Below, piece by piece: positions 17,146-26,455 of a stretch of 64,000 bases of DNA. The notes below the pieces were generated by a model. It saw only the letters and a list, made by a program, of their open reading frames with translations. It was not told where the DNA came from and made no database searches. This stretch comes from Methanoregula sp. UBA471 (lineage in GTDB: Archaea > Halobacteriota > Methanomicrobia > Methanomicrobiales > Methanospirillaceae). The translations under genes and the position numbers were made by a program. The stretch is taken from NCBI GenBank assembly GCA_002495065.1, contig DADT01000031.1:136881-200880 (forward strand), in the 5' to 3' direction. Position 1 is the first letter of the stretch; every line of letters begins with the position of its first letter.

Positions 17146-17393
17146 CAAAAATGTAAGGGTAAAATACCAATCCAGCTCTTTTTTATCATCTCACGGGGGG
17201 GCAGGATTCCGCATTTAATCCTGACAGAAATCCCCTGTTGCAAGGTTTGCACGCTTGAGGACAGGTTGCATGAATTGGCCATCAGTTCTAAAAACCCTGC
17301 ATATAATTCAGCAGGTATCTGATCAGGTTCTCCATCCAGACGGGTAAATTCACGAAACACCACGTCCTCATCAGGTGCTAAAGGCTCACTCAT
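17082..17393 (-). CDS. Possible small protein, uncertain
   Basis: An ATG at 17393 opens a 103-residue frame whose first ~50 residues (DEDVVFREFTRLDGEPDQIP) have gene-like composition. The last 40 residues are hydrophobic and overlap the end of the opposite-strand gene. It could be a short real gene, perhaps frameshifted near its end, or chance. Confidence 0.3.
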   Translation of the reverse strand: MSEPLAPDEDVVFREFTRLDGEPDQIPAELYAGFLELMANSCNLSSSVQTLQQGISVRIKCGILPPREMIKKSWIGILPLHFCYFFTFSTMILPCLSRGKEMV

Positions 17394-17550
17394 GGTTATA
17401 CCGCTCTCTTTTTTCCCCTGGAAAAATCATATCGGGAAACGGCTTTTGTTGCCGGGGATTTCCGGCCGGATAACCGCTCTTTGTTAACAGTCGGACAGAG
17501 ATCCTTATCAGGATCCTTTTTGTCCCGTGGATTTGCTGGACCGGGGTCGC

Positions 17551-18189
17551 TTACGCCACCTTGTTACCCCGCAAAATAAAGGCCAGCACAACCCCTGCAA
17601 TAAATCCGCCGATATGCGCCATGTACGCAACACCACCCGTGTCAGCTGTGGCAGCGATAGAACCAATCCCGCTGAATAATTGAAGGACAAACCAGAGCCC
17701 GATAACAATCAGTGCAGGCATCTGAGATACTCCCGAGCCGACCATAACCCTGACATTGCGCCGGGGGAACAACACAATGTATGCCCCGAGCACACCAGCA
17801 ATCGCTCCGGACGCTCCCAGGTTGGGTATGCTTGATCCCATGCTGAATGCCAGTTGTGCAAATGTTGCCGCAATACCGCAGAGCAGATAGAAACCCAGGT
17901 ACCGCAGGTGCCCGAACCGGTCTTCCACGTTGTCGCCGAAGATCCACAGGTACAGCATGTTGCCGCCGATATGAAGCCAGCCGGCGTGCATGAACATGGA
18001 CGTGAAGATCGTCAGAAAATCCCCGCCAGGATTTGCGAGGAAGCGGCTGGGAATAAAAGCCCATGTCTCGATAAAAGCATCTCCTCCCATTAACTCTACG
18101 AAGAAGAACAGGACGTTTAAAGCGATCAGGGCATACGTGACCACGGGTTGTATCCTGCGGGAGGTATTGTCATCACCGACCGGAATCAT
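17551..18189 (-). CDS. Rhomboid family intramembrane serine protease
   Basis: The 212-residue protein has six predicted membrane helices. Catalytic elements are visible: the HxGGN stretch (WLHIGGNMLYLWIFG, Asn77), the nucleophile in LGASGAIAGVLG (Ser127) and the partner histidine in MAHIGGFIAG (His192). Rhomboids cut membrane helices of substrate proteins in the lipid phase. The length is typical of the short archaeal class. ATG 18189. Monocistronic. Substrate unknown. Confidence 0.92.
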   Translation of the reverse strand: MIPVGDDNTSRRIQPVVTYALIALNVLFFFVELMGGDAFIETWAFIPSRFLANPGGDFLTIFTSMFMHAGWLHIGGNMLYLWIFGDNVEDRFGHLRYLGFYLLCGIAATFAQLAFSMGSSIPNLGASGAIAGVLGAYIVLFPRRNVRVMVGSGVSQMPALIVIGLWFVLQLFSGIGSIAATADTGGVAYMAHIGGFIAGVVLAFILRGNKVA

Positions 18190-18358
18190 TCGTTATACTC
18201 CTTCATTGAGAAATATCTGACGATATATCCTTTTTTTTGGGGTATGAACACATGCGGAATATATGCGAGAATACAGCCTTTTACCCTATAAATTATCCGG
18301 GACACGGGGCACAAAGAAAGTACCACCACCGCTGAATAAAAAATCCTTTTAATGAAGA

Positions 18359-18586
18359 TCATTCCCGCTCTACAATAAACGCGATTTTAACAACCGCTCG
18401 ATATTCCACAATCTTGTTGTTCGCGACTTTTGCCGTACATCGCTTTACATCAACACCCTTGATATTCCGGACGGTCTGGGCGGCTGCTTCCACGGCATGT
18501 GCAGTTGCTTCTTCCCAGCTGTTGGGTGAGCTGCCTATTAATTCGACTACTTTTACAACGGACGTGTGCTCGTTTTCATGTTCCAT
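18359..18586 (-). CDS. Dodecin family flavin-binding protein
   Basis: The 75-residue protein matches dodecin in length and in pattern: VVKVVELIGSSPNSWEEA, then TVRNIKGVDVKRCTAKV and YRAVVKIAFIVE. Dodecins form hollow dodecamers that bind and buffer flavins such as riboflavin or lumichrome. The usual flavin-stacking tryptophan is present (SW in NSWEEA). ATG 18586. Single gene. Confidence 0.9.
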   Translation of the reverse strand: MEHENEHTSVVKVVELIGSSPNSWEEATAHAVEAAAQTVRNIKGVDVKRCTAKVANNKIVEYRAVVKIAFIVERE

Positions 18587-18891
18587 AGCTTTTCAACTCC
18601 TTATCTGAACCCTACCTTGGGATAGTGTGAGATATCGTAGCGGGGTAATATGTATTTCGCTTATGTTCATCAACCGGGGTATGAATTATCCATCACGTGG
18701 TTTTGAATGAAACACCTGTTTGATCGCCGCAAGGGTGTTCAGCCGGAGATCGCGTTCTGCTGATCGTCCGGTTTCTCCGGTTGTCTTTTGTTGAGACAGG
18801 TTTTCTCCGGCCAGATTTTTTTTCAGGGTTTTATCAATCGATACGAAGGAGATTGTCCCGGAATATCCACTGTACCTCAAAAAAGTTTTGA
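18587..18891. other. Intergenic region, no supported gene
   Basis: A 64-codon minus-strand frame exists at 18686-18880, but it has no ribosome site and no recognisable pattern. I see no other structure. Confidence 0.3.
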
Positions 18892-20012
18892 TTATCCACT
18901 CTTTTTATACAGTATGGCTGCTGCGCTGCAGATCCCGATGGCGGAGATTATGCTGACCACCGCGATCGGTGCCCGGGTTGTCTGGGGGGTAATGTCGTCG
19001 GTGTTGGCTGTGGGCTGGGGGAGAGCGTCCCCGACACGTCGGTGCTGCTGCCAGCGAGCACGTTCACCGATGACTGCCAGTCCTGGTACCCGTTCAATTT
19101 CAATATGATGGCATGGCTCCCCTGCGGAATATCCACAAGGGTAAGTGGCGTGAGTCCCCGGTATGCGTTGTCGAGGTAAATGTTGGCACCTGACGGGCTT
19201 GACCTGACCGTGATCTGGCCGTTTGTGTTAGGAGTCGGGCCGGGCGTAAGTGGCACCATGTTCGCCTGAATATTGTAAACTGTCCCCGCAGTAACCATGG
19301 CGGTCTGGGTATACGTCTGGTAACCCGCCAGGGTTACGCGGACCAGATAGGATCCCGGATTGAGCTGGGTGACGTAGAGTGCGGTAGAGGAAATCGTGGT
19401 GCCCTTGTAGTTATTGTCAACGTAGACTGCCGCTCCCACAGGGTTCGATTGTATCCGGAGATCGCCATAACCGGATGGCTGGGTATAAGGAGACATGCCT
19501 GGGGACCGGGTCGTGGTCTGGCCGGCTGTTATCGTGAATTGTTCCGTGTAATCAAAGTAACCTGCACTCCTCAGCGTCAGGGAGTGGATGCCCGCAGAAA
19601 GACCGCCAATAACCTGCGGGGTTGTGCCATAATACCGCTCATCAAGCCAGATATCTGCACCGGTCGGGCTGGAAGCGAGATTCAGGTTGCCGGTCAGCGC
19701 CGGGTTCGAGGCAAGAGTTACTGCTACACTTATTGTTACGCCCGTGTTGTTCGCGTAGACGGTCTGGGTAGATATCTGGTAGCCCTCTTTGTAGACCGTG
19801 ATGGAATGATAACTGTTTGGGTCTGTTGCGAACGTGAACGGCGTATTCTGACAATTCCAGTGGTCGAGGCATGCCCATGCACCAGAAGGGTTCGAACTAA
19901 CCTGAATATACGAAATGTTATCTGCTGCTGCCGGTGCAATGCAGGCAGCTATGCCAATAAAAAAGATCGCGATGAGAAACCACGATCGTGTGTTCATGAA
20001 GTTCTGAGCCAT
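18892..20012 (-). pseudogene. PEGA-repeat surface protein, frameshifted near the C-terminus
   Basis: ATG 20012 starts a 354-residue frame. It has a signal peptide (to about 30, ending PAAADN) and four PEGA-type repeats (for example SSNPSGAWACLDHWNCQNTP, NLASSPTGADIWLDERYYGT, SSPSGANIYLDNAYRGLTP). The frame ends in a non-membrane tail, PPRQPGHRSRW. In the neighbouring frame the DNA encodes a normal anchor, APIAVVSIISAIGICSAA then ILYKKSG, stopping at 18892. Adding one base to the six-base run at 18984-18989 (GGGGGG on the plus strand) restores the anchor. The intact protein would be secreted and membrane-anchored like the one at 8123. Error, or a phase-variable homopolymer. Confidence 0.8.
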
Positions 20013-20664
20013 GGGGTAGCATGTTTTTCTTAAAATAAAAATATATCCTCATCTTCTATTTTTTGCGGCATCCTGATGTTCCCGATGCACAACAGAGGAT
20101 ATATCAGGATCCTGCAGTGATATCCCCTGATGCCGGAAATCTTTCTGGTGATGTTTTCGGATCCATCATCTCCGAATACAATAAAATGACGGATTATTTC
20201 AACGAACCGGCGTTTTTCAAAGACTCCTTTTATGAGGAGTTCCCTCTGAGGCAGGGATGGAGGTGCAGGTTTTTCTCCTTCGATGGTTTTCCAGGGCATG
20301 AACTGTTCATAATTTGCTGAAAGAACCGACACGTGCAAAGAGATGGAGCATGAAGGGAAGGCAGGTCTCCGAAAATCAGGATCCGGAATGGGAGGTCCGC
20401 AGGTCCTCTTTCTGACGGGTAGTCCTATCTGAAAATTTGATAAATAATCGACCTAATCCTCGGGAAAGATTTCCGATCACCAAAACAGCACCAAACCGTG
20501 AAAAACAAGCCTATTATTTTTAGAAACTCGCAAATTGCATCCATTTTTGCTTTTTCGTATTGCTTTTGCCATAAAATCATATAAAACCCACGTTTCATTT
20601 TTTGATTTTAAACGAAATATTTATTAATAATGACATAATATTGTTCATTAAATTCCTCAAAAAA
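20013..20664. other. Long intergenic region
   Basis: 650 bp without a convincing gene. A minus-strand frame at 20030-20338 lacks family signals. The last 80 bp are very AT-rich and hold the promoter of the hybrid kinase: ATATTTATTAATAATGAC at about 20617-20634. Confidence 0.35.
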
Positions 20665-23430
20665 ATGATCCATCCGATTTCTGTTCTCTATGTAGATGAT
20701 GAACCCGCCCTCCTTGAAATAGGAAAATTGTATCTGGAGCGGACAAAAGAATTTGCGGTAACTATCGCACCCTCGGCCTCTGTTGCACTTGACCTTCTGA
20801 AATCCGGGGGCATCCAGGCAATTGTTTCCGATTACCAGATGCCGGAGATGGATGGTATTGCATTCTTAAAACAGGTCCGGGCGACAGACCCCCATATCCC
20901 CTTCATCGTTTTTACCGGCCGGGGAAGGGAAGAGATCGTTATCCAGGCATTTGAAAGCGGTGCAGACTTTTATATCCAGAAAGGGGGAGCACCCAAACCG
21001 CAGTTTGCCGAGCTTGTTCACAAGATTAAGGCAGCGGTCGAACATCGCCAGGCTAATGCGCAGATCGCCACTCTTAACCGGCTCTATACGGTGCTTTCCG
21101 CGACCAACAAGGCGATTGTTCGTATTCATGATAAAAAGGAACTGCTGAACGAGATCTGCCGGATTGTTGTTGACGACGGCGGTTTTACGATGGCATGGGC
21201 AGGCATCGCCAATCCGGAAAAACATCTCATAGAACCGACTGCGGCATCCGGCCATGTCGAAAGCTATCTTGATGCGATCTCAATATCGACTGATGACGTT
21301 CCTCACGGGCGGGGCCCGACAGGAACTGCATTCCGTGAGAGGAGATATAATATCTGTAACGATATCGAAAGCGATCCGAAGATGGCGCCGTGGCGCAACG
21401 GGGCGCTCGCCCGGGGCTACCACTCACTTGCCGCATTTCCCTTCGCACTGGATACGAGGAACGCCGGCGTTATCACCTTCTATGCCTCCGAACCGGGATT
21501 TTTTAACGAGCCGATAGTCCGGCTTCTCGAAGAACAGTCCGATGATATCTCGTTTGCTCTCGTGAACCTTGACCATGAGGAGCAGCGGATAACGGCTGAA
21601 AATGAACTGAAAATATCAGAACTGCGGTACCGCCGCCTCTTTGAAACGGCACAGGACGCGATCCTGATCCTCGACGGGGATACCGGGGAAATTATCGATG
21701 CAAATAAATTTATCCTCGATATGCTGGGATACCCCTTGGACTATTTTGTCAGCAGGCACCTCTGGGAACTTGGGTTTCTCAAAGATAAATCCCTTGCCAG
21801 AGAAGCATTTGTGAAACTGAAGACGGAAGGGTATATCCGGTATGAAGATCTGCCCCTGGAAACAAAAGAGGGCAGGGCCATCAGCGTGGAGTTCGTCAGC
21901 AACGTCTACCTTGTCGGTAAAAAAAGGATTATCCAGTGCAACATCCGGGACATCACTGAACGGAAAATGGCCCATGAAATACTGCAGGTATCCGAAACGA
22001 GATACCGCCGTCTTTTTGAAACGGCACGGGACGGTATTCTGATCCTTGACAGGGATTCCGGAGAAATTATCGATGCGAATACATTTATCATCAATATGCT
22101 GGGCTACCCGCTTTCGGATTTTATCGGCAGACAACTCTGGGAGCTGGGATTTCTCAAGGATAAATCCCTTGCCCGAGAAGCGTTTGTGAAACTGAAGACG
22201 GAAGGGTATATCCGGTATGAAGATTTGCCCCTCGAAACAAAACAGGGCAAGGCAATCAGTGTGGAGTTTGTCAGCAACGTCTATTGTGTAGGTGACAGGA
22301 GGATTATCCAGTGCAACATCCGGGATATCACTGAACGGAAAATGGCCCATGAAATACTGCAGGTATCCGAGACGAGGTACCGCCGTCTTTTTGAGACGGC
22401 ACAGGACGGTATTCTGATCCTTGACAGGGATTCCGGAGAAATTATCGATGCGAACACGTTTATCATCAATATGCTGGGCTACCCGCTTTCGGATTTTATC
22501 GGCAGGCAACTCTGGGAGCTGGGATTTCTCAAGGATAAATCCCTTGCCCGAGAAGCGTTTGCAAAGCTGAAAACTGACTGGTATATCCGGTATGAAGATC
22601 TGCCCCTGGAAACAAAACAGGGCAAGGCAATCAGCGTGGAGTTTGTCAGCAACGTCTATTGTGTAGGTGACAGGAGGATTATCCAGTGCAATATCCGGGA
22701 TGTCACCGAACGGAAACGTGCTGAAGAAGCACTTGCCCTTGCCAGCAGGAAACTGAACCTGATGTCAGGTATCACACGACATGACATCATGAACCAGCTG
22801 ACGGGGCTTTCCTGTTCCCTGGAACTTGCGCTGGAAACCGTTAAAGATCCTGAAGGAACTATTCTTATCAACCTGGCACAAAAAGCGGCGGACACCATTC
22901 ATCGTCAGATCACATTCACCCGGGAATATGAGGATCTCGGGGTCAAGGCACCAGAGTGGCAGCGGTTTTCTGACATTATCCATTCAGCTGTCTCACAGTT
23001 GGTAACCACTAACATTACCTTCGAAATCCCCGAGGATCGCCTTGAAATATATGCTGACCCGCTCCTGCTAAAGGTCTTTTATAACCTGTTTGACAATGCC
23101 CAGCAGCACGGGGGCGAAGTCACCCGGATATGCATATCACATCAGCCAGCCGGTAACGGGCTCATTATCACCGTTGCTGATAACGGGAGGGGAATATCCC
23201 CCGGAGACAAAACGCATTTGTTCGAACGCGGCTTTGGAAAAAATACCGGGCTTGGCCTTTTTCACTCACGGGAGATCCTGTCAATAACCGGCATTTCCAT
23301 CTGCGAAACCGGCATCCCGGGCAAGGGTGCACAATTCGAGATCGCGGTACCGGAAGGAGCATTCCGGTTTACGGAAGAACGGACACAGTCCATGAAGTCA
23401 GAACCCGAATCAATCATTATTGATTACTAG
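20665..23430 (+). CDS. Hybrid sensor kinase: receiver, GAF, three PAS, histidine kinase
   Basis: The 921-residue cytoplasmic protein starts with a receiver domain (VLYVDDEP; phospho-acceptor Asp56 in SDYQMPEMDG). A GAF domain (about 140-285) and three PAS domains (about 317-692) follow, then a kinase core with H box ITRHDIMNQL (His706), N box LFDNAQQHG, G1 ADNGRGI and G2 GLGLF. The three PAS units are 125 residues each and almost identical even in DNA (period exactly 375 bp), indicating recent tandem duplication. ATG 20665 is chosen; an upstream in-frame TTG at 20602 precedes the promoter-like AT-rich stretch. A receiver at the N-terminus suggests control by another kinase. No cognate output gene is adjacent. 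Confidence 0.9.
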   Translation: MIHPISVLYVDDEPALLEIGKLYLERTKEFAVTIAPSASVALDLLKSGGIQAIVSDYQMPEMDGIAFLKQVRATDPHIPFIVFTGRGREEIVIQAFESGADFYIQKGGAPKPQFAELVHKIKAAVEHRQANAQIATLNRLYTVLSATNKAIVRIHDKKELLNEICRIVVDDGGFTMAWAGIANPEKHLIEPTAASGHVESYLDAISISTDDVPHGRGPTGTAFRERRYNICNDIESDPKMAPWRNGALARGYHSLAAFPFALDTRNAGVITFYASEPGFFNEPIVRLLEEQSDDISFALVNLDHEEQRITAENELKISELRYRRLFETAQDAILILDGDTGEIIDANKFILDMLGYPLDYFVSRHLWELGFLKDKSLAREAFVKLKTEGYIRYEDLPLETKEGRAISVEFVSNVYLVGKKRIIQCNIRDITERKMAHEILQVSETRYRRLFETARDGILILDRDSGEIIDANTFIINMLGYPLSDFIGRQLWELGFLKDKSLAREAFVKLKTEGYIRYEDLPLETKQGKAISVEFVSNVYCVGDRRIIQCNIRDITERKMAHEILQVSETRYRRLFETAQDGILILDRDSGEIIDANTFIINMLGYPLSDFIGRQLWELGFLKDKSLAREAFAKLKTDWYIRYEDLPLETKQGKAISVEFVSNVYCVGDRRIIQCNIRDVTERKRAEEALALASRKLNLMSGITRHDIMNQLTGLSCSLELALETVKDPEGTILINLAQKAADTIHRQITFTREYEDLGVKAPEWQRFSDIIHSAVSQLVTTNITFEIPEDRLEIYADPLLLKVFYNLFDNAQQHGGEVTRICISHQPAGNGLIITVADNGRGISPGDKTHLFERGFGKNTGLGLFHSREILSITGISICETGIPGKGAQFEIAVPEGAFRFTEERTQSMKSEPESIIIDY

Positions 23431-23666
23431 ATATCCTTGTTCCGATTCTCTAACCTGGTGGATGAATGATAACCCGGCAGGGAGACAGTCATTGACGGTG
23501 ATGAGCAGGTCATCGTTGAAGTCTCGTAGGGGGAGACATGGTACGGATCCAGCACGTGACAGCCATCAATAATGCAGGCAATTATGCGTGTAAGCGTTCG
23601 CACAGCTGGTAATCGGATAACAAAGAAGGATAGTGCAGTCTCGGACAAAACACCCCTAATACGGCC

Positions 23667-24104
23667 TTACCTGACACCTGTCTTCCGGACCATGGGGGAG
23701 ACATTGCAGCCCTTCATATTACCGAGGCAGAACGAGAACCGTTCTTTGATACTCAGGGGGAGCTGGTATTCGGGGACAGGGGTGAAACCTACCGTCGTGT
23801 AAAACGGGATCAGGTCAAGGGTTGAGTGAATAAAGATCGGCTCTGAACCACAATGTTTTACCAGATCCTCTACGGCGTCCCGGGCATACCCTTTCCCGCC
23901 TTCGGGTTCGGGCACAAAGACACAATCCATTTCCACGCCATCCGCATGCTTCACGTACCGGGCAGATGCAACAAGGTTCCCGTCAACAAAAACCCCGAAT
24001 ATCCGTTCATGTACTGGATCTGCTTTCTGGCCATGGTATTGTTCCCACAGTTTCTCTGCAAGATAAAACTCGTCGTGCTGCAGTTCACGGGTCTCGATCG
24101 TCAT
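23667..24104 (-). CDS. GNAT family N-acetyltransferase
   Basis: The protein is about 145 residues from the ATG at 24104, which follows AGGAAGAG; an in-frame ATG at 24128 is less likely. The GNAT core is visible: LAEKLWEQYHG, FVDGNLVASARYVKH, then the acetyl-CoA loop FVPEPEGGKGYARDAVEDL and the late strand FYTTVGFTPVPEY. GNAT enzymes move an acetyl group from acetyl-CoA to an amine; the substrate is unknown. It lies downstream of the DUF2769 gene on the same strand. Confidence 0.8.
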   Translation of the reverse strand: MTIETRELQHDEFYLAEKLWEQYHGQKADPVHERIFGVFVDGNLVASARYVKHADGVEMDCVFVPEPEGGKGYARDAVEDLVKHCGSEPIFIHSTLDLIPFYTTVGFTPVPEYQLPLSIKERFSFCLGNMKGCNVSPMVRKTGVR

Positions 24105-24149
24105 GATCTTCTCTTCCTGATGATACATTCATTCAGAAAAAAGGAAAAA

Positions 24150-24467
24150 TCAGACCATTTTTGTTCCCCATAACGCATGTTCATAGCGCTGGGCTTTCTC
24201 CGCTCCCTTCATACAGAAGGAGTTATTCTTCAGTCCTAACTCCGGTGTGAGTGGGCAGGTCGGACATAGGCATGCCTTCTGTTCGGAAATGCACATGAAA
24301 CTTTTTCCATGTAAACAGAAAAGAAGCTCTTGTGCATTCTTGGCACAGGTAGTATGGGTCGGACACTTCGGGCAGATACATGTGCCTTTGAATTTCTCCA
24401 TATCCGCTTTCAACTCTTCAGGCGACGTCCTTTTTACATCCTTCATCATCTGTTCAAATTTATCCAT
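24150..24467 (-). CDS. DUF2769 cysteine-rich protein
   Basis: The 105-residue protein has eleven cysteines in the DUF2769 arrangement: CICPKCPTHTTCAKN, LFCLHGKSFMCI, ACLCPTCPL and NSFCMKG. The pattern suggests a zinc- or iron-binding fold. The family is largely archaeal (methanogens); role unknown. ATG 24467 with a good GAGGTGA site. The gene precedes the acetyltransferase. Confidence 0.85.
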   Translation of the reverse strand: MDKFEQMMKDVKRTSPEELKADMEKFKGTCICPKCPTHTTCAKNAQELLFCLHGKSFMCISEQKACLCPTCPLTPELGLKNNSFCMKGAEKAQRYEHALWGTKMV

Positions 24468-24763
24468 TGTTTTTCACCTCTTCGTTCTGTTCAACGATTT
24501 CTTCCCTGTTGACCTGACATCAGCCGCATTTTCTGACGTACATGGTTTTTTTCCGTTTCCTCGAATGGACAGAAACAGGGGTTCCCAATGAACCTTTGGA
24601 TACTACAGCAGGGACTATTCAATGGGAATTTTTCCTTGTCCGTAACGGGTTTTGTTCAGGAAGTTTTATCAAATGTTTTCTGAAAATCAGATTTTGTGAC
24701 AAATTTTGCAGCAACAGGCAGGATGTATATACTCACCCTTTCTATTGTAGTTCGCCTTGGTGC

Positions 24764-24789
24764 TGATATATAAAAATTATAATATATCA
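24764..24789. promoter_or_regulatory. Palindromic promoter region of the cupin-fusion gene
   Basis: TGATATAT and ATATATCA form an inverted repeat with a 10-base AT centre, overlapping the likely TATA box. It lies about 20-45 bp before ATG 24809. A regulator may bind here, though AT-rich promoters are often palindromic by chance. Confidence 0.4.
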
Positions 24790-24808
24790 GGGAAAGGAGT
24801 TGAAACAA

Positions 24809-25648
24809 ATGACTGACAATGCAAAAGTTACTACCGGGAAAGCCGTCCATCACGGTCGGGAAACCGCACATGCCGTTTCTGATGATGCAAAGTTCACTGC
24901 TCATTCCATGCATTCTCTTGCTAAAATGAATGCACAAAAAGAAAAAAATGAAACAAAGGCAACCGCCCATACCATGCACAAAAATGCAGGAAAGGAATCT
25001 CACAAAATATCATACGATGCAAAAACCGGGGTTCACAAAGCCGAGTCAGATGATGCAATGGCCGGCTCCTCTAACCCGCACATACATGCAGGCATAGAAT
25101 CTTACAAAGTGTCACATGATGCAAAAACCGGTGCTCACAAAGCGGTTTCTGATGATGCAAAGGTCGCCGCCCCTATCGCCCCCAAAAATGCTGGTGTGAA
25201 AGCACAGAAAGGATCCGGTGAAGTAAAAACCGGGGTCCACACAGGCGTGAAGAAAGGATTTGTAGCAAATATCGAAGAAGAAACAAGGAAGAACACGGAT
25301 TTCCGCAGGGTACTATACACCGGAAAAATGTGTCAGCTCGTAGTGATGACTCTTAAGCCGATGGAGGATATAGGAATGGAAACACATGATGACACAGACC
25401 AGTTCTTCCGGTTCGAAGAGGGACAAGGTACTGTTGTAATCGATGGCAGGAAGCATAATGTAAAGGATGGCGGCGGAGTGATAGTGCCTTGTGGCGCGGA
25501 GCATAACGTAATAAATACCTCAAAGACTGCGGACCTGAAGCTGTATACCCTCTACTCTCCGCCGGAGCACCTGGACAAAATTGTGCGAAAGACAAAGAGG
25601 GAGGCCTTTGCAAAGGAAGAGCATTTCGACGGAAAGACCACAGAATAG
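24809..25648 (+). CDS. His/Lys-rich helical-repeat protein fused to a cupin domain
   Basis: The 279-residue protein (ATG 24809 after GGAAAGGAG) has two parts. Residues 1-150 are degenerate repeats such as DAKTGAHKAVSDDAK and DAKTGVHKAESDDA, predicted amphipathic helices rich in His, Lys and Ala. Residues about 165-265 are a cupin barrel with metal-ligand-type residues in METHDDTDQFFRFEEGQG and IVPCGAEHNV. The repeat half resembles the small proteins encoded at 36489-36710 and 37412-37636, which lack the cupin. This looks like a domain fusion within a local family. The substrate of the cupin is unknown. Confidence 0.75.
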   Translation: MTDNAKVTTGKAVHHGRETAHAVSDDAKFTAHSMHSLAKMNAQKEKNETKATAHTMHKNAGKESHKISYDAKTGVHKAESDDAMAGSSNPHIHAGIESYKVSHDAKTGAHKAVSDDAKVAAPIAPKNAGVKAQKGSGEVKTGVHTGVKKGFVANIEEETRKNTDFRRVLYTGKMCQLVVMTLKPMEDIGMETHDDTDQFFRFEEGQGTVVIDGRKHNVKDGGGVIVPCGAEHNVINTSKTADLKLYTLYSPPEHLDKIVRKTKREAFAKEEHFDGKTTE

Positions 25649-25794
25649 GAAAGGGCGATACACCCACCTTAAGTAAAATTCGTAAAATAAATAACCCCGG
25701 AAAGATCGCGGGAAAAACCGGGAAGAACCTTAATCTCAAAACATTGCGTCAGAACCGTTGAAACTGACACCACGAAAAAAATGGAGCATCGTAT

Positions 25795-26085
25795 ATGGAT
25801 TTCAATGATTCACTCAGACGAGCATTAAAGACCGGAAGCGTTATTCTTGGCCCAAACAACACAAAAAAATGTGTCAATGACGGCAGAGCACAGATGATCA
25901 TACTTGCGGGTAATTGCGCAAAAGACTTGAAAACAAAAATTATTGCAAACGAGAATTTGTTCATTCACACGTTTGAAGGTTCGAGCGCAGCGCTCGGAAG
26001 AGCATGTGGAAAACCATTTGCAGTAAGCACTATTGCGATTATCAACCCGGGAGAATCAGATATTCTGTCCTTCAAAAGGCCATGA
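25795..26085 (+). CDS. Ribosomal protein L30e-like protein
   Basis: The 96-residue protein has the L7Ae/L30e/Gadd45 fold signature: LRRALKTGSVILGPNNTKK, then MIILAGNCAKDLKTKI and CGKPFAVSTIAIINPG. L30e binds kink-turn RNA in the large ribosomal subunit. In methanogens the gene usually lies beside RNA polymerase and nusA genes; here it is alone. It may be a second copy or a relocated single copy. ATG 25795. Confidence 0.8.
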   Translation: MDFNDSLRRALKTGSVILGPNNTKKCVNDGRAQMIILAGNCAKDLKTKIIANENLFIHTFEGSSAALGRACGKPFAVSTIAIINPGESDILSFKRP

Positions 26086-26136
26086 TATGATCGAAGTGAA
26101 ATCTGCAAAAGACAAAATCAATTCAGGCAGGTAAGG

Positions 26137-26319
26137 ATGACAGACGTGAACAGGATCGAGGTTATAACCGTTATTGAGGGCATTATAATAATGATATTTG
26201 GTGCCGGCATCTATCTTGCATCACCTATGCTCATAACCGGGTTACTTGGGGCTGTTTTCCTCATAATCGGTGTGGTGGTTATTATAAAAGGATTTTTCAA
26301 AAAGTTCAGGAATCCGTAA
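26137..26319 (+). CDS. Small two-helix membrane protein
   Basis: The 60-residue protein has two hydrophobic helices (about 8-28 and 31-52) and a basic end (KGFFKKFRNP). ATG 26137 sits close after AGGTAAGG. It follows the L30e gene by about 50 bp. No family recognised. Confidence 0.6.
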   Translation: MTDVNRIEVITVIEGIIIMIFGAGIYLASPMLITGLLGAVFLIIGVVVIIKGFFKKFRNP

Positions 26320-26455
26320 ACTTACCGTAATACTTATATTACAGTCGGATTTCATCGGATATGGACTTTAATTATCTTTTTTGTAGGGAGGGCTGTATGG
26401 GTTACCGGATACGAGGACGTTATGGCCTAAAAGAGGAAGCGGACTTTAAACAGGA

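Noticed and set aside
18686..18880. A 64-codon minus-strand frame
   Set aside because: It lies next to the true end of the frameshifted PEGA gene, with no start signal and no recognisable fold.
20030..20338. A 102-codon minus-strand frame upstream of the PEGA gene
   Set aside because: Composition is mixed, there is no ribosome site, and it would occupy the divergent promoter region.
21616..22509. A 297-codon minus-strand frame
   Set aside because: Antisense of the triplicated PAS domains; its internal repeats merely reflect the duplication.
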